NCBI RefSeq assembly: GCF_038148855.1
Contig: NZ_JBBVGR010000002.1
Location: 372,001-436,000 of the forward strand
Origin: Phycobacter sedimenti
GTDB lineage: Bacteria > Pseudomonadota > Alphaproteobacteria > Rhodobacterales > Rhodobacteraceae
DNA: 64,000 nt
Direction of reading: 5' to 3'
Shown here piece by piece: positions 34,610 through 43,413 of this stretch (its first letter is position 1; the number at the start of each line of letters is the position of its first letter). The position numbers and the translations under genes are program-made. The notes beneath the pieces were generated by a model. The model was not told the DNA's origin. It did not search any database and worked only from the letters and a program-made list of their open reading frames with translations.

Positions 34610-34738
34610 TGTTGCGCAGCATGCCTTTTGCGTAAGCAGTTGATCGAAACCGTCTTGTGGGGTAGTTATTCACAAATGTGAATGTGGGGACCTCCCTCGC
34701 CAGCGCCCTTGCGCCAGACCTAAGCTATGGAGATGCCG

Positions 34739-35962
34739 GTGGACTATACCGCGAAACTCGACGCAGCGATTGAACGCCTTCACGAAGAGGGACGCTACCG
34801 CACCTTCATCGATATCGAGCGCAAGAATGGCCAGTTTCCCCATGCGGTCTGGACTCGGCCGGACGGCACCCAGCAGGACATCACCGTCTGGTGCGGCAAT
34901 GATTATCTCGGAATGGGCCAGCACCCGGTCGTGTTGAATGCGATGCACGAGGCGATCGATGCCACAGGCGCCGGCTCTGGCGGGACCCGCAATATCTCGG
35001 GCACCACGGTATATCACAAACGCCTGGAGGCAGAGCTGGCGGATCTGCACCGTAAGGAAGCGGCGCTTCTGTTCACCTCGGCCTACATCGCCAATGACGC
35101 GACTCTGTCTACACTGCCCAAGCTGTTTCCGGGCCTGATCATCTATTCGGACGCGTTGAACCACGCCTCCATGATTGAAGGCGTGCGCCGCAACGGCGGT
35201 GCCAAGCGTGTCTTCCGCCACAACGATGTTGCCCATCTGCGTGAGCTTCTGGAAGCGGACGATCCTGCAGCGCCCAAGCTGATCGCCTTCGAATCGGTCT
35301 ATTCCATGGACGGTGATTTCGGCCCCATCAAGGAGATCTGCGATCTGGCCGATGAATTCGGGGCGCTGACCTACATCGACGAGGTCCACGCGGTCGGCAT
35401 GTACGGCCCGCGCGGCGGCGGCGTGACCGAGCGCGACAACCTTGCCCACCGTATCGACATCATCAACGGAACCCTGGCCAAGGCCTATGGGGTGATGGGC
35501 GGCTATATCGCCGCCTCCGAAAAGATGTGTGATGCGATCCGCTCCTATGCGCCGGGGTTCATCTTCACGACCTCCCTGGCGCCTGCAGTGGCCGCCGGCG
35601 CGGCAGCGTCGGTCGCCTATCTGAAAACAGCAACCGAGCTGCGTGAGAAGCATCAGGAACAGGCAAAAGTCCTGAAACTGCGCCTCAAGGGGCTGGGCCT
35701 GCCGATCATCGACCACGGCAGCCACATCGTGCCGGTGATCGTCGGTGATCCGGTTCACACCAAGAAGTTGAGCGACATGCTGCTTTCGGAGTTCGGAATC
35801 TACGTTCAGCCGATCAACTTCCCCACTGTTCCGCGTGGGACCGAACGTCTGCGTTTCACCCCGTCACCGGTTCACGGCCCCTTGGAAATTGATGCTTTGG
35901 TGCATGCAATGGACAGTCTGTGGTCGCATTGTGCGCTAAATCGTGCCGAATTGGCGGGCTAA
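34739..35962 (+). CDS. hemA: 5-aminolevulinate synthase
   Basis: This 407-residue PLP enzyme condenses glycine and succinyl-CoA to 5-aminolevulinate, the first step of heme and tetrapyrrole synthesis in alphaproteobacteria. Visible are WCGNDYLGMGQHP, GSGGTRNISGTTVYH, YIDEVHAVGMYG and the PLP lysine in GTLAKAYGVMGGY. I chose the GTG at 34739, spaced six bases after GGAG: this gives the N terminus MDYTAKLD and places the PLP lysine at position 248, as in the Rhodobacter enzymes. ATG codons at 34727 and 34733 are less likely. An FNR box upstream suggests oxygen control. Confidence 0.96.
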   Translation: MDYTAKLDAAIERLHEEGRYRTFIDIERKNGQFPHAVWTRPDGTQQDITVWCGNDYLGMGQHPVVLNAMHEAIDATGAGSGGTRNISGTTVYHKRLEAELADLHRKEAALLFTSAYIANDATLSTLPKLFPGLIIYSDALNHASMIEGVRRNGGAKRVFRHNDVAHLRELLEADDPAAPKLIAFESVYSMDGDFGPIKEICDLADEFGALTYIDEVHAVGMYGPRGGGVTERDNLAHRIDIINGTLAKAYGVMGGYIAASEKMCDAIRSYAPGFIFTTSLAPAVAAGAAASVAYLKTATELREKHQEQAKVLKLRLKGLGLPIIDHGSHIVPVIVGDPVHTKKLSDMLLSEFGIYVQPINFPTVPRGTERLRFTPSPVHGPLEIDALVHAMDSLWSHCALNRAELAG

Positions 35963-36091
35963 CGCACAGATCTGTGTTCAAAACTGTTGATTGTGTTATC
36001 GTTTCATCAACGAATTGGTCTGCGTGAGTCGTTCGGGTGATTCTGCAGGCTCCAAAATTCGGCCACGGCAGGTACAGATGGGACAGCAGTA

Positions 36092-37300
36092 ATGATCGGG
36101 CGCCTCACTCAGCGCAAATCGAAGGAGCAGTTGCAACCTTCCGCTCCCAAGGGATTTGACGATTTCGAGCTTCGGCTTGGCGATATGATGCGCGGTGAGC
36201 GGGCGACCATGGGCAAGTCGCTTCTGGATGTTCAGCGCGAACTCAGGATCAAAGCCTCATACATTGCCGCCATCGAGAATTCCGACCCTACGGTTTTTGA
36301 CACACCGGGTTTCATCGCCGGTTACGTGCGCTCCTATGCGCGCTATCTTGGCATGGATCCGGAAAAAGCCTTTGACACCTTCTGCCAGGAAAGCGGTTTT
36401 TCTGTCGCGCATGGGATGTCAGCCGAGGCGTCCGGGCGAAAGGTCTCTTCGAAACTAGATCCTCAAAAAGCGACCAGCGGTTTTGGACGGGATCCGTTCA
36501 CATCCCCAAATACGCCGTTTGCGCCATCCGCGGGCAGCGTTTTCAGCCATATCGAGCCGCGCGCGATCGGGTCATTGATGGTGCTTGTCACCTTGATTGG
36601 CGGTATCGGCTACGGGGGGTGGAGCATCCTAAAGGAGGTACAGCAGGTGCAGTTTGCGCCGGTTGATCAAACGCCTCTGGTTCTGGCGGAAGTGGACCCT
36701 CTCGACAGTGCCCGTCTGAATGCGGCGGACTCGCTGGGTGATCCGGCCGCTGCTGCGCTCGATCGCCTGTACAGACCCCAGGCGCTGGACGTTCCGATTC
36801 TGGCAGCGCGTGATGCGCCGATCGCGACTCTTGATCCCCGTACCTATGGCAATTTTGTCGAACCGGAACTGCCAACCGTGCAACTGGCCGAAGCAAGCCT
36901 TCCCGCCGACAGTGCAGGGCAGCAACTGAGCGTGCCTCAGGTGGTGGAAGATGTCGCGCCCAGTGCCGCAATCCTTGCAGTGCGCCCCGCTTGGGTCGAA
37001 GTGACCGCAGCCGACGGCAGCGTCATCTTCGAGGGCATCATGGAGCCGGGGGATCGGTTTGACATCCCGCTTACCGAGGTTCCGCCTCAGCTCAAGACCG
37101 GCGAAAGCAGCGGGATCTATTTTGCCGTGAATGGTCAGCATTTTGGCCCCGTAGGCGCGCGTGGCAGCGTCACGAGGAACATCAATCTGGGTCCCGATGC
37201 CATTTCCGAGCGGTTTGAAGTGGCTGACCTGCAGGATGAGCGCAACCAGGCCCTGGCGTCTGTCGTCGCGCAGTTGCGGCTCGAGGCTGGACAGGATTAG
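36092..37300 (+). CDS. RodZ-like helix-turn-helix membrane protein (DUF4115)
   Basis: This 402-residue protein has an N-terminal HTH_25 domain (about 27-100, with LLDVQRELRIKASYIAAIEN), a linker, one membrane helix (158-180) and a periplasmic C-terminal DUF4115 domain (about 305-375, WVEVTAADGSVIFEGIMEPGDRF). This is the layout of RodZ, which links MreB to the elongation machinery. Whether it works as RodZ or as a membrane-anchored regulator is not shown by the sequence. It lies between hemA and ispG in the same direction, the order also found with rodZ and ispG in many proteobacteria. Confidence 0.87.
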   Translation: MIGRLTQRKSKEQLQPSAPKGFDDFELRLGDMMRGERATMGKSLLDVQRELRIKASYIAAIENSDPTVFDTPGFIAGYVRSYARYLGMDPEKAFDTFCQESGFSVAHGMSAEASGRKVSSKLDPQKATSGFGRDPFTSPNTPFAPSAGSVFSHIEPRAIGSLMVLVTLIGGIGYGGWSILKEVQQVQFAPVDQTPLVLAEVDPLDSARLNAADSLGDPAAAALDRLYRPQALDVPILAARDAPIATLDPRTYGNFVEPELPTVQLAEASLPADSAGQQLSVPQVVEDVAPSAAILAVRPAWVEVTAADGSVIFEGIMEPGDRFDIPLTEVPPQLKTGESSGIYFAVNGQHFGPVGARGSVTRNINLGPDAISERFEVADLQDERNQALASVVAQLRLEAGQD

Positions 37301-37447
37301 GTCCGCGCCTTGAAGCGGATCCTGCCTTCAGTGCCAGACATCTGTGGCGATGTTTCTTTTTTGGTCTATCTATCCTGCGGCGGGCATTGAAGCTCGCAGC
37401 CTCAAACCGTATCTAGCGGGCGAGCAGGACCAGACGGGACGGACCCC

Positions 37448-38566
37448 ATGTCGCTAAATCACATCAGACCCTGGCGCCATATCGAGCGTCGCAAAAGCCG
37501 CCAGATCCATGTGGGGGATGTCCCCGTCGGGGGCGATGCGCCCATCGCGGTGCAGACCATGACCAACACCCCGACCACCGATGTTGCGGCGACAGTTGCC
37601 CAGGTTCAGGCTGCGGCTGAGGCGGGTGCCGACATTGTGCGCGTTTCGGTCCCGGATGAGGCGTCTTCGAAGGCGCTGAAGGAAATCGTGCGCGAAAGCC
37701 CGGTGCCGATCGTGGCCGATATCCATTTCCATTATAAACGCGGGATCGAGGCCGCCGAGGCTGGCGCCGCCTGCCTGCGGATCAACCCAGGCAACATCGG
37801 TGATGAAAAGCGCGTCGCCGAGGTGATTTCTGCCGCCCGCGATCACAACTGCTCGATCAGAATTGGCGTGAATGCTGGATCGCTGGAAAAACACCTTTTG
37901 GAAAAATACGGTGAGCCATGCCCCGAAGCGATGGTGGAAAGCGGTCTGGATCACATTCGGATCCTGCAGGACCATGATTTCCACGAGTTCAAGATCTCGG
38001 TGAAGGCGTCCGATGTCTTCATGTCGGCGGCGGCCTATCAGCAGCTGGCCGATGCCACCGATGCCCCGATCCACCTTGGCATTACCGAGGCAGGTGGGTT
38101 GACCTCCGGGACCATCAAATCAGCGATTGGCTTGGGCCAGCTTTTGTGGATGGGAATCGGCGACACGCTGCGTGTCAGCCTGTCTGCGGATCCGGTCGAA
38201 GAGGTGAAAGTCGGCTTTGAAATCCTGAAATCGCTGGGGCTGCGCCACCGCGGCGTCAATATCATCTCCTGCCCGTCCTGCGCGCGGCAGGGGTTTGACG
38301 TGATCAAGACGGTGGAAGCGCTCGAAGAGCGACTGGCTCATATCCATACGCCCATGAGCCTGTCGATCATCGGCTGCGTGGTGAACGGGCCGGGCGAGGC
38401 GCTGATGACCGATGTCGGATTTACCGGCGGCGGGGCCGGCTCTGGCATGGTGTATCTGGCGGGCAAGGCCAGCCACAAGATGAGCAACGAGCAAATGGTC
38501 GATCACATCGTCGAAGAGGTCGAAAAGAAAGCCGCTGAGATCGAGGCCGCTGCTGCTCCGGAGTGA
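37448..38566 (+). CDS. ispG: 4-hydroxy-3-methylbut-2-enyl diphosphate synthase (flavodoxin)
   Basis: This 372-residue iron-sulfur enzyme reduces methylerythritol cyclodiphosphate to HMBPP in the MEP isoprenoid pathway. The three [4Fe-4S] cysteines are Cys275 and Cys278 (SCPSCARQ) and Cys310 (GCVVNGPGE), with Glu317 as the fourth ligand or catalytic acid. The N-terminal TIM barrel shows VPVGGDAPIAVQTMTN and LRINPGNIG. The length is that of the short bacterial form. It follows the RodZ-like gene by 147 bases and ends in a strong terminator. Confidence 0.97.
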   Translation: MSLNHIRPWRHIERRKSRQIHVGDVPVGGDAPIAVQTMTNTPTTDVAATVAQVQAAAEAGADIVRVSVPDEASSKALKEIVRESPVPIVADIHFHYKRGIEAAEAGAACLRINPGNIGDEKRVAEVISAARDHNCSIRIGVNAGSLEKHLLEKYGEPCPEAMVESGLDHIRILQDHDFHEFKISVKASDVFMSAAAYQQLADATDAPIHLGITEAGGLTSGTIKSAIGLGQLLWMGIGDTLRVSLSADPVEEVKVGFEILKSLGLRHRGVNIISCPSCARQGFDVIKTVEALEERLAHIHTPMSLSIIGCVVNGPGEALMTDVGFTGGGAGSGMVYLAGKASHKMSNEQMVDHIVEEVEKKAAEIEAAAAPE

Positions 38567-38631
38567 GTGTCTCCTCTGCAGCGCCGCGTGCCGCAAACTG
38601 AAAATTCTCCTATGGGGAAAAGAACACAATG

Positions 38632-38658
38632 AAGGGGCGCCATCTGGCGCCCCTTTTT
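38632..38658 (+). terminator. Intrinsic terminator of ispG
   Basis: AAGGGGCGCC and GGCGCCCCTT form a ten-base-pair stem with a four-base loop and a T5 tail. It lies between convergent ispG and the DsbA-like gene, and may serve both. Confidence 0.9.
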
Positions 38659-38690
38659 GCATTGAAAACAGGATCCGTCTCAGCGCGGGA

Positions 38691-39455
38691 TCAGCTGCGG
38701 TTCTTGCGCACCTCGTCGACGACGATCTCCATCTGGTCCTTGGGCAAGTAGCCGCGCAGCAGTTCGCCGCCCAGAACGAATGTCGGCGTGCCCGAGATCG
38801 ATAGCTGCTGAGCCAGGGCGCGGGTCCGGCGCAGTTCCTGCGTGACCTCTTCGCTGTCCATCCGCGCGAGAATCGCATCGGCGTCCAGCCCAAGACCATC
38901 GGCCAGGCGTCGCAGCGCCACTTCACCCGGCTCACCTGTCATGGTCATCAGGGCCTCGTGCACGGACTTGTACGCATCATCGCCCGCGATCTGTTTGGTT
39001 GCCACGGCAAAGCGAGAGGACAGCACAGAGGCATCGCCCAGGATCGGGAACTCTTTGACCACCCAGCGGATGTTTCCATCCTCGGCCAACAGCTCGGCCA
39101 CTTCGGGGGCGGCCTTGCGGCAGTAGCCGCAGCGGTAGTCCATGAATTCAACCAGCGTGATGTCGCCCTCCGGATTGCCCCCAACCCAGGAGTACCCATC
39201 GTTTTCGAGTTCAGCGAGGTTCGCCGCAACCAGCGCCTCGTCCCGCGCGGCCTCATCCGCGGCCTGCCTTTGCTCCAGGAGGTTTACCGCTTCAAGGATC
39301 ACCTCGGGGTTTTCCAGGAGGTAGGCGCGCACCTCTTCGCCAAAGGCCGCGCGCTCGGCCGGGCTCATGGCGTTGAGATCCAGCGCCTGTGCCGGGCCGC
39401 CGAACAGTCCAAAAGCCAGGGCAGCGCCCGCTGCCGCACGTGAAAGACGGATCAT
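38691..39455 (-). CDS. DsbA family periplasmic thiol oxidoreductase
   Basis: This 254-residue protein has a signal peptide (MIRLSRAAAGAALAFGLFGG then PAQA) and a DsbA-type thioredoxin domain with the active site Cys109-Gly-Tyr-Cys112 in FMDYRCGYCRKA. The cis-proline loop is SGTPTFVLGGE. A helical segment of about 60 residues precedes the thioredoxin fold, as in ScsC/BdbD-like members. It should form or shuffle disulfides in the periplasm. Its ATG overlaps the stop of the M48 gene by four bases (ATGA), so the two are translationally coupled. Confidence 0.92.
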   Translation of the reverse strand: MIRLSRAAAGAALAFGLFGGPAQALDLNAMSPAERAAFGEEVRAYLLENPEVILEAVNLLEQRQAADEAARDEALVAANLAELENDGYSWVGGNPEGDITLVEFMDYRCGYCRKAAPEVAELLAEDGNIRWVVKEFPILGDASVLSSRFAVATKQIAGDDAYKSVHEALMTMTGEPGEVALRRLADGLGLDADAILARMDSEEVTQELRRTRALAQQLSISGTPTFVLGGELLRGYLPKDQMEIVVDEVRKNRS

Positions 39456-40807
39456 CTTCGTTTCCTTTTCTCTGATCTCTCGTAGGCCACTAACACATCC
39501 TGCGCCCGGCGCCACGCAGGCGATCCGGTGGGCAGGAGTGCGGTGGCGCGTTTGGCGTGAATACCGGCATCGTCGAGCCGCCCCTGAAGGGCGTAACGCT
39601 CTGCTGTCACCAGCGCGGCGAGGCCGGTCTGTTTCGTCTGCGCATAGGCCTGGGCCATGTCACGCAGCAGGAATGAATTGCGGAAATCGATCCCGCGGGA
39701 TTTTTCGAGCGTCTGGATCGCGGCCTTGGGCTGACCTGCTGCCAGCTGGGCCCGACCATAGCTTGCCAGGATCAACGGATCGCGCGGCGCAAGGGAAACG
39801 GCGCTCTGATAGGCCGAGAGCGCGGCGTTCCATTCCCGGTTTTCCATCAGGATCTGCCCTTTCAGCTCAGCATAGTAAGCATCCGCGGGGCGCAGGGAAA
39901 TCGCGGCGTTGATCGCGGCCAAAGCCTTTTTACGGTTCTTCAGGCGGTGATAGGCGATGGCCTCCCGCATCAGGCGGATGTCCTTGTGGGCTTCTTCGCC
40001 GGCGCGCCGCAGGGTCCATTTGGGCGCCCGGATGAAGCCAGACAGCTTGCCGCGCAGGCGGGCGAACCAGTAATCGGCCTCGGGGTTCGGAGCGCTCAAA
40101 TCGCCATGGCTGGCCACATAGGCCTGCGCCGCGCGGATACGGTCGCGGCTCAGCGGGTGAGAGCGCATGTAGGGATCCTGGTGGCGCGCGCTGAGGACTT
40201 CCTGACCGGCAAAGGTCTGGTGCAGATCGACCAGCCCCTTGGGCGAAACCCCGGCGCGGCTCAGATACCCGGCAGCCGACCTGTCGGCAGACGATTCCTC
40301 TGCGCGGGTGTGTGAGAGGAACCCCCTAAGGGCAGAGCTTTGAGTGCCAATCGCGATGCCGGATGCCGCTTCGCCCCCTGCACCTGCGGCGGCCGCCAAA
40401 GCTGCCAGCGCGAGGCCAAGGCCGGCGGCGCTTCCGGCGGAGCGCATGTTCTGCATGCGCCGGGCAATGTGTCCATTGGCAATATGGGCGGCTTCGTGGG
40501 CGATGACGGCCTGGAGCATCTCGGGGCTGTGCGATTTCAGGATCAGCCCGTAATGTATGAAGATCGTCTGGCTATCGAGCACGAACGCGTTGTAGCTGGA
40601 CTCATTGACCACCAGGATTTTCATCCGCTTGGCATTCAATCCGGCCGCCTGCAGCACTGGCGCAGCAAGCCGGTTCAGCGCGTATTCCACGTCCGCATCG
40701 CGCAAAAGGCCGATAGAGGCCGCCTGCACCGCGGTCGCGGCATAGGCCATGAGGCAAAACGCCAGAGCCGGGATTGACGCCAGACGAGAGAAACGGTCAA
40801 AAGTCAT
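39452..40807 (-). CDS. M48 family periplasmic metalloprotease with TPR repeats (BepA-like)
   Basis: This 451-residue protein has a signal peptide (ending AATAVQA), the zinc motif HEAAHIANGH (His104, Glu105, His108) and C-terminal tetratricopeptide-like repeats (about 290-440). This is the BepA/YfgC layout, a periplasmic protease-chaperone for outer-membrane proteins. Coupling to a DsbA-like gene supports a role in envelope protein folding. The start at 40807 lies only 22 bases from the start of the divergent aminotransferase gene. Longer in-frame starts would read into that gene and lack a signal peptide. Confidence 0.9.
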   Translation of the reverse strand: MTFDRFSRLASIPALAFCLMAYAATAVQAASIGLLRDADVEYALNRLAAPVLQAAGLNAKRMKILVVNESSYNAFVLDSQTIFIHYGLILKSHSPEMLQAVIAHEAAHIANGHIARRMQNMRSAGSAAGLGLALAALAAAAGAGGEAASGIAIGTQSSALRGFLSHTRAEESSADRSAAGYLSRAGVSPKGLVDLHQTFAGQEVLSARHQDPYMRSHPLSRDRIRAAQAYVASHGDLSAPNPEADYWFARLRGKLSGFIRAPKWTLRRAGEEAHKDIRLMREAIAYHRLKNRKKALAAINAAISLRPADAYYAELKGQILMENREWNAALSAYQSAVSLAPRDPLILASYGRAQLAAGQPKAAIQTLEKSRGIDFRNSFLLRDMAQAYAQTKQTGLAALVTAERYALQGRLDDAGIHAKRATALLPTGSPAWRRAQDVLVAYERSEKRKRR

Positions 40808-40829
40808 GCGCGCACCATGGGAGAACATC

Positions 40830-41972
40830 ATGCGAAACTCAAGCCGCTCTGCGGTGGATCCCTTCATTGTGATGGATGTGATGGAGGCGGCCCGCAAGGC
40901 CGAAGAGGCCGGACGCCATATCATCCACATGGAAGTCGGCCAGCCCTCGACCGGGGCACCGGCGGGCGCAAAGGCAGCTTTGGCGCGTGCTTTGGAAGAG
41001 GATGCGCTGGGGTACACGGTGGCGCTTGGCATTCCGGCCCTACGGGCGCGGATCGCGCGGATGTATCGCGATTGGTACAACGTCGACCTTGATCCGAACC
41101 GCGTGGTGGTGACCTCGGGGTCCTCCGGGGCGTTCCTGCTGGCGTTCACCGCGCTTTTTGACAGCGGGGATCGGGTGGGCATCGGCGCGCCGGGTTATCC
41201 CTCCTACCGGCAGATTCTGCATGCCTTGGGTCTGACGCCTGTGGATATAGAAACCGCGCCAGGGCATCGCCTGCAGCCGGTACCTGCGGATCTGAAAGGG
41301 CTTGATCTGGCTGGGCTGATGGTCGCCTCTCCGGCAAATCCCACGGGTACCATGCTCGACCGCGCTGCCATGGGGGCGCTGATCGATGCAACCCATGACA
41401 TCGGCGCGGCCTTTATCTCGGACGAGATCTACCACGGCATCGAGTATGAAGCGAAAGCCGTCACCGCGCTGGAGCTGACCGATCAGGCCTATGTGATCAA
41501 CTCCTTCTCCAAGTATTTCTCGATGACGGGCTGGCGCGTTGGCTGGATGGTGGTGCCAGAGGACCACGTCCGGGTGGTCGAACGGCTGGCGCAGAACATG
41601 TTCATCTGCGCGCCGCACGCGAGCCAGGTGGCGGCGCTGGCGGCGATGGACTGCGAAGAGGAACTGCAGGCCAATCTTGCCGTCTATGCGCGAAACCGTC
41701 AGTTGATGCTCGAGGGTCTGCCCATGGCCGGGTTCAGCAAGATCGCGCCCCCCGACGGGGCATTCTATGTCTACGCGGATGTTTCGGATCTGACGCAGGA
41801 CAGCCGTGCCTTTGCCGCTGAAATTCTGGAGCAGGCGGGGGTAGCGGTTACGCCGGGGCTCGATTTTGACCCTGCCCGTGGCGCCACCACCTTGCGGTTC
41901 TCCTATGCGCGGTCCACCGCCGATATCGAGGAAGGGCTTTTGCGCCTGCGTCGTTTCATGGAAAACCGCTAG
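40830..41972 (+). CDS. Pyridoxal phosphate-dependent aminotransferase (class I/II)
   Basis: This 380-residue enzyme is a fold-type I aminotransferase: MEVGQPSTGAP at the N terminus, SGSSGAFLLAFTALFD at the phosphate-binding region, ASPANPTGTML, SDEIYHGIEY and the PLP lysine in NSFSKYFSMTGWRVGW. The specific amino acid is not evident; the family includes aspartate and aromatic transaminases. I chose the ATG at 40830, eight bases after GGGAG. It is divergent from the M48 gene and lies 27 bases upstream of the cell-wall amidase gene. Confidence 0.9.
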   Translation: MRNSSRSAVDPFIVMDVMEAARKAEEAGRHIIHMEVGQPSTGAPAGAKAALARALEEDALGYTVALGIPALRARIARMYRDWYNVDLDPNRVVVTSGSSGAFLLAFTALFDSGDRVGIGAPGYPSYRQILHALGLTPVDIETAPGHRLQPVPADLKGLDLAGLMVASPANPTGTMLDRAAMGALIDATHDIGAAFISDEIYHGIEYEAKAVTALELTDQAYVINSFSKYFSMTGWRVGWMVVPEDHVRVVERLAQNMFICAPHASQVAALAAMDCEEELQANLAVYARNRQLMLEGLPMAGFSKIAPPDGAFYVYADVSDLTQDSRAFAAEILEQAGVAVTPGLDFDPARGATTLRFSYARSTADIEEGLLRLRRFMENR

Positions 41973-41999
41973 TATTGCGGCAAAGGGGTACGGGAAAGA

Positions 42000-43232
42000 A
42001 TGCTCAGCAAGATTCTTGCGTTTTGCGCGACATTGATCTGGGGGAGTTGTTTCTCCGTGATGGCACAGGCGCAGGGTTTTTCCGGCCTCGCACGGATTGA
42101 TGCGGCCCGCAGTGAGATCCGCGATGCGGGGCAGGGCGCCGAGGTCGAACTGCATCTGAGCCAGGGGGTGCCGTACCGGATTTTCACGCTGGATGGCCCG
42201 CCGCGCCTTGTGCTCGATTTCCAGGAGGTCGACTGGACCGGTCTGAGGCCTGAGAGCCTGATGCGGGGGAAGAACCTGCGCGATGTGCAGTACGGGACCT
42301 ACGTGCCCGGCTGGTCGCGGATGGTTCTCGACTTGGGGGCACCCATGCAGGTCAGTTCGGCTGCTATGGAGATCGATCGGATCACCGCGGGTGCGGTTCT
42401 GACCGTTGCATTGGAAAAGACAGATGCAAAGACCTTTGCGGCCTCGACCGGGACGCCGCGCGACAGTCGATGGGATCTGCCCGCGCCAGAGCCCATTGCG
42501 CCTCTGGCGCCGCGGGACGCAAACGCGCCTTTGCTGGTGGTCCTCGATCCGGGCCATGGCGGCATTGACCCAGGTGCGCAGGTCGAGGGCGGCGTGAACG
42601 AGAAGACCCTGATGCTGGAGTTCGCCTTCGAGCTGGGCGAAATGCTGGTCCGCTCGGGGCAGTTTTCGGTGCAGCTGACGCGGGATGGTGACTACTTTGT
42701 CTCGCTCGAACGGCGCATTGCACTGGCGCATCAGGCGGGGGCCGATCTGTTCATTTCGCTCCATGCCGATTCCCTGTCCGAAGGGGGCGCGCATGGGTCC
42801 ACGGTCTATACCCTGTCCAAGGATGCTTCTGATGCGGCCTCGGCGACGCTGGCTGAGCGTCATGATCGCGCCGATCTTTTGTCGGGCACCGATCTCAGTG
42901 CGGCAGACGATCTGGTGACGGATGTGCTTTTGGATCTGGCCCGTCAGGAAACCCAGCCCCGCAGCGAAGCGCTGGCGCAGGCCATTGTCGATGGGCTGGC
43001 AGAGCAGGGCGGCCCGCTCAACCGCCGCCCCCTGCGCGCGGCGGGGTTCTCGGTCCTGAAGTCGGCCGATATTCCCTCGGTGCTGGTGGAAATCGGTTTT
43101 CTGTCCAGTGCGCGAGACCTGGAGAACCTCAAGAACCCGGAGTGGCGTGCCAAAGCCGCGCGGGGGATCCTGGCCGGCCTGATCGAATGGCGGATCCGGG
43201 ACGACGCGCAAAAGGCGCTGGTGCGACAGTAG
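42000..43232 (+). CDS. N-acetylmuramoyl-L-alanine amidase (AmiC-type)
   Basis: This 410-residue secreted enzyme has a signal peptide (ending VMAQAQG), an AMIN domain (about 28-130) for envelope targeting and an Amidase_3 zinc domain (about 178-400). The zinc and catalytic residues are in DPGHGGIDPGAQ, NEKTLMLEFA, FISLHADS and VLVEIGFLSS. It removes stem peptides from murein during cell separation. The gene lies upstream of the PBP1A gene in the same direction, so both likely serve cell-wall growth and division. Confidence 0.93.
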   Translation: MLSKILAFCATLIWGSCFSVMAQAQGFSGLARIDAARSEIRDAGQGAEVELHLSQGVPYRIFTLDGPPRLVLDFQEVDWTGLRPESLMRGKNLRDVQYGTYVPGWSRMVLDLGAPMQVSSAAMEIDRITAGAVLTVALEKTDAKTFAASTGTPRDSRWDLPAPEPIAPLAPRDANAPLLVVLDPGHGGIDPGAQVEGGVNEKTLMLEFAFELGEMLVRSGQFSVQLTRDGDYFVSLERRIALAHQAGADLFISLHADSLSEGGAHGSTVYTLSKDASDAASATLAERHDRADLLSGTDLSAADDLVTDVLLDLARQETQPRSEALAQAIVDGLAEQGGPLNRRPLRAAGFSVLKSADIPSVLVEIGFLSSARDLENLKNPEWRAKAARGILAGLIEWRIRDDAQKALVRQ

Positions 43233-43413
43233 CCGCTCGCCAGGCCGGCCAGGACCTGCCGATCACAGGGGAGGCTTTCCGTGGCTCTGTTTCTTGGGAG
43301 GGGAATCCTTTATGGTCATCGTTGCGGGACCGGCATATAACCGCCGTTTCCTGTTTTGACCCCGGCAACGCGCCTGCCTATATAGGCGGATCCGTGCAAA
43401 TGAGGCCCTATAC

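Noticed and set aside
35965..35976. Palindrome CACAGATCTGTG directly after the hemA stop
   Set aside because: Twelve symmetric bases without a T-run or promoter context are too little to call a site.
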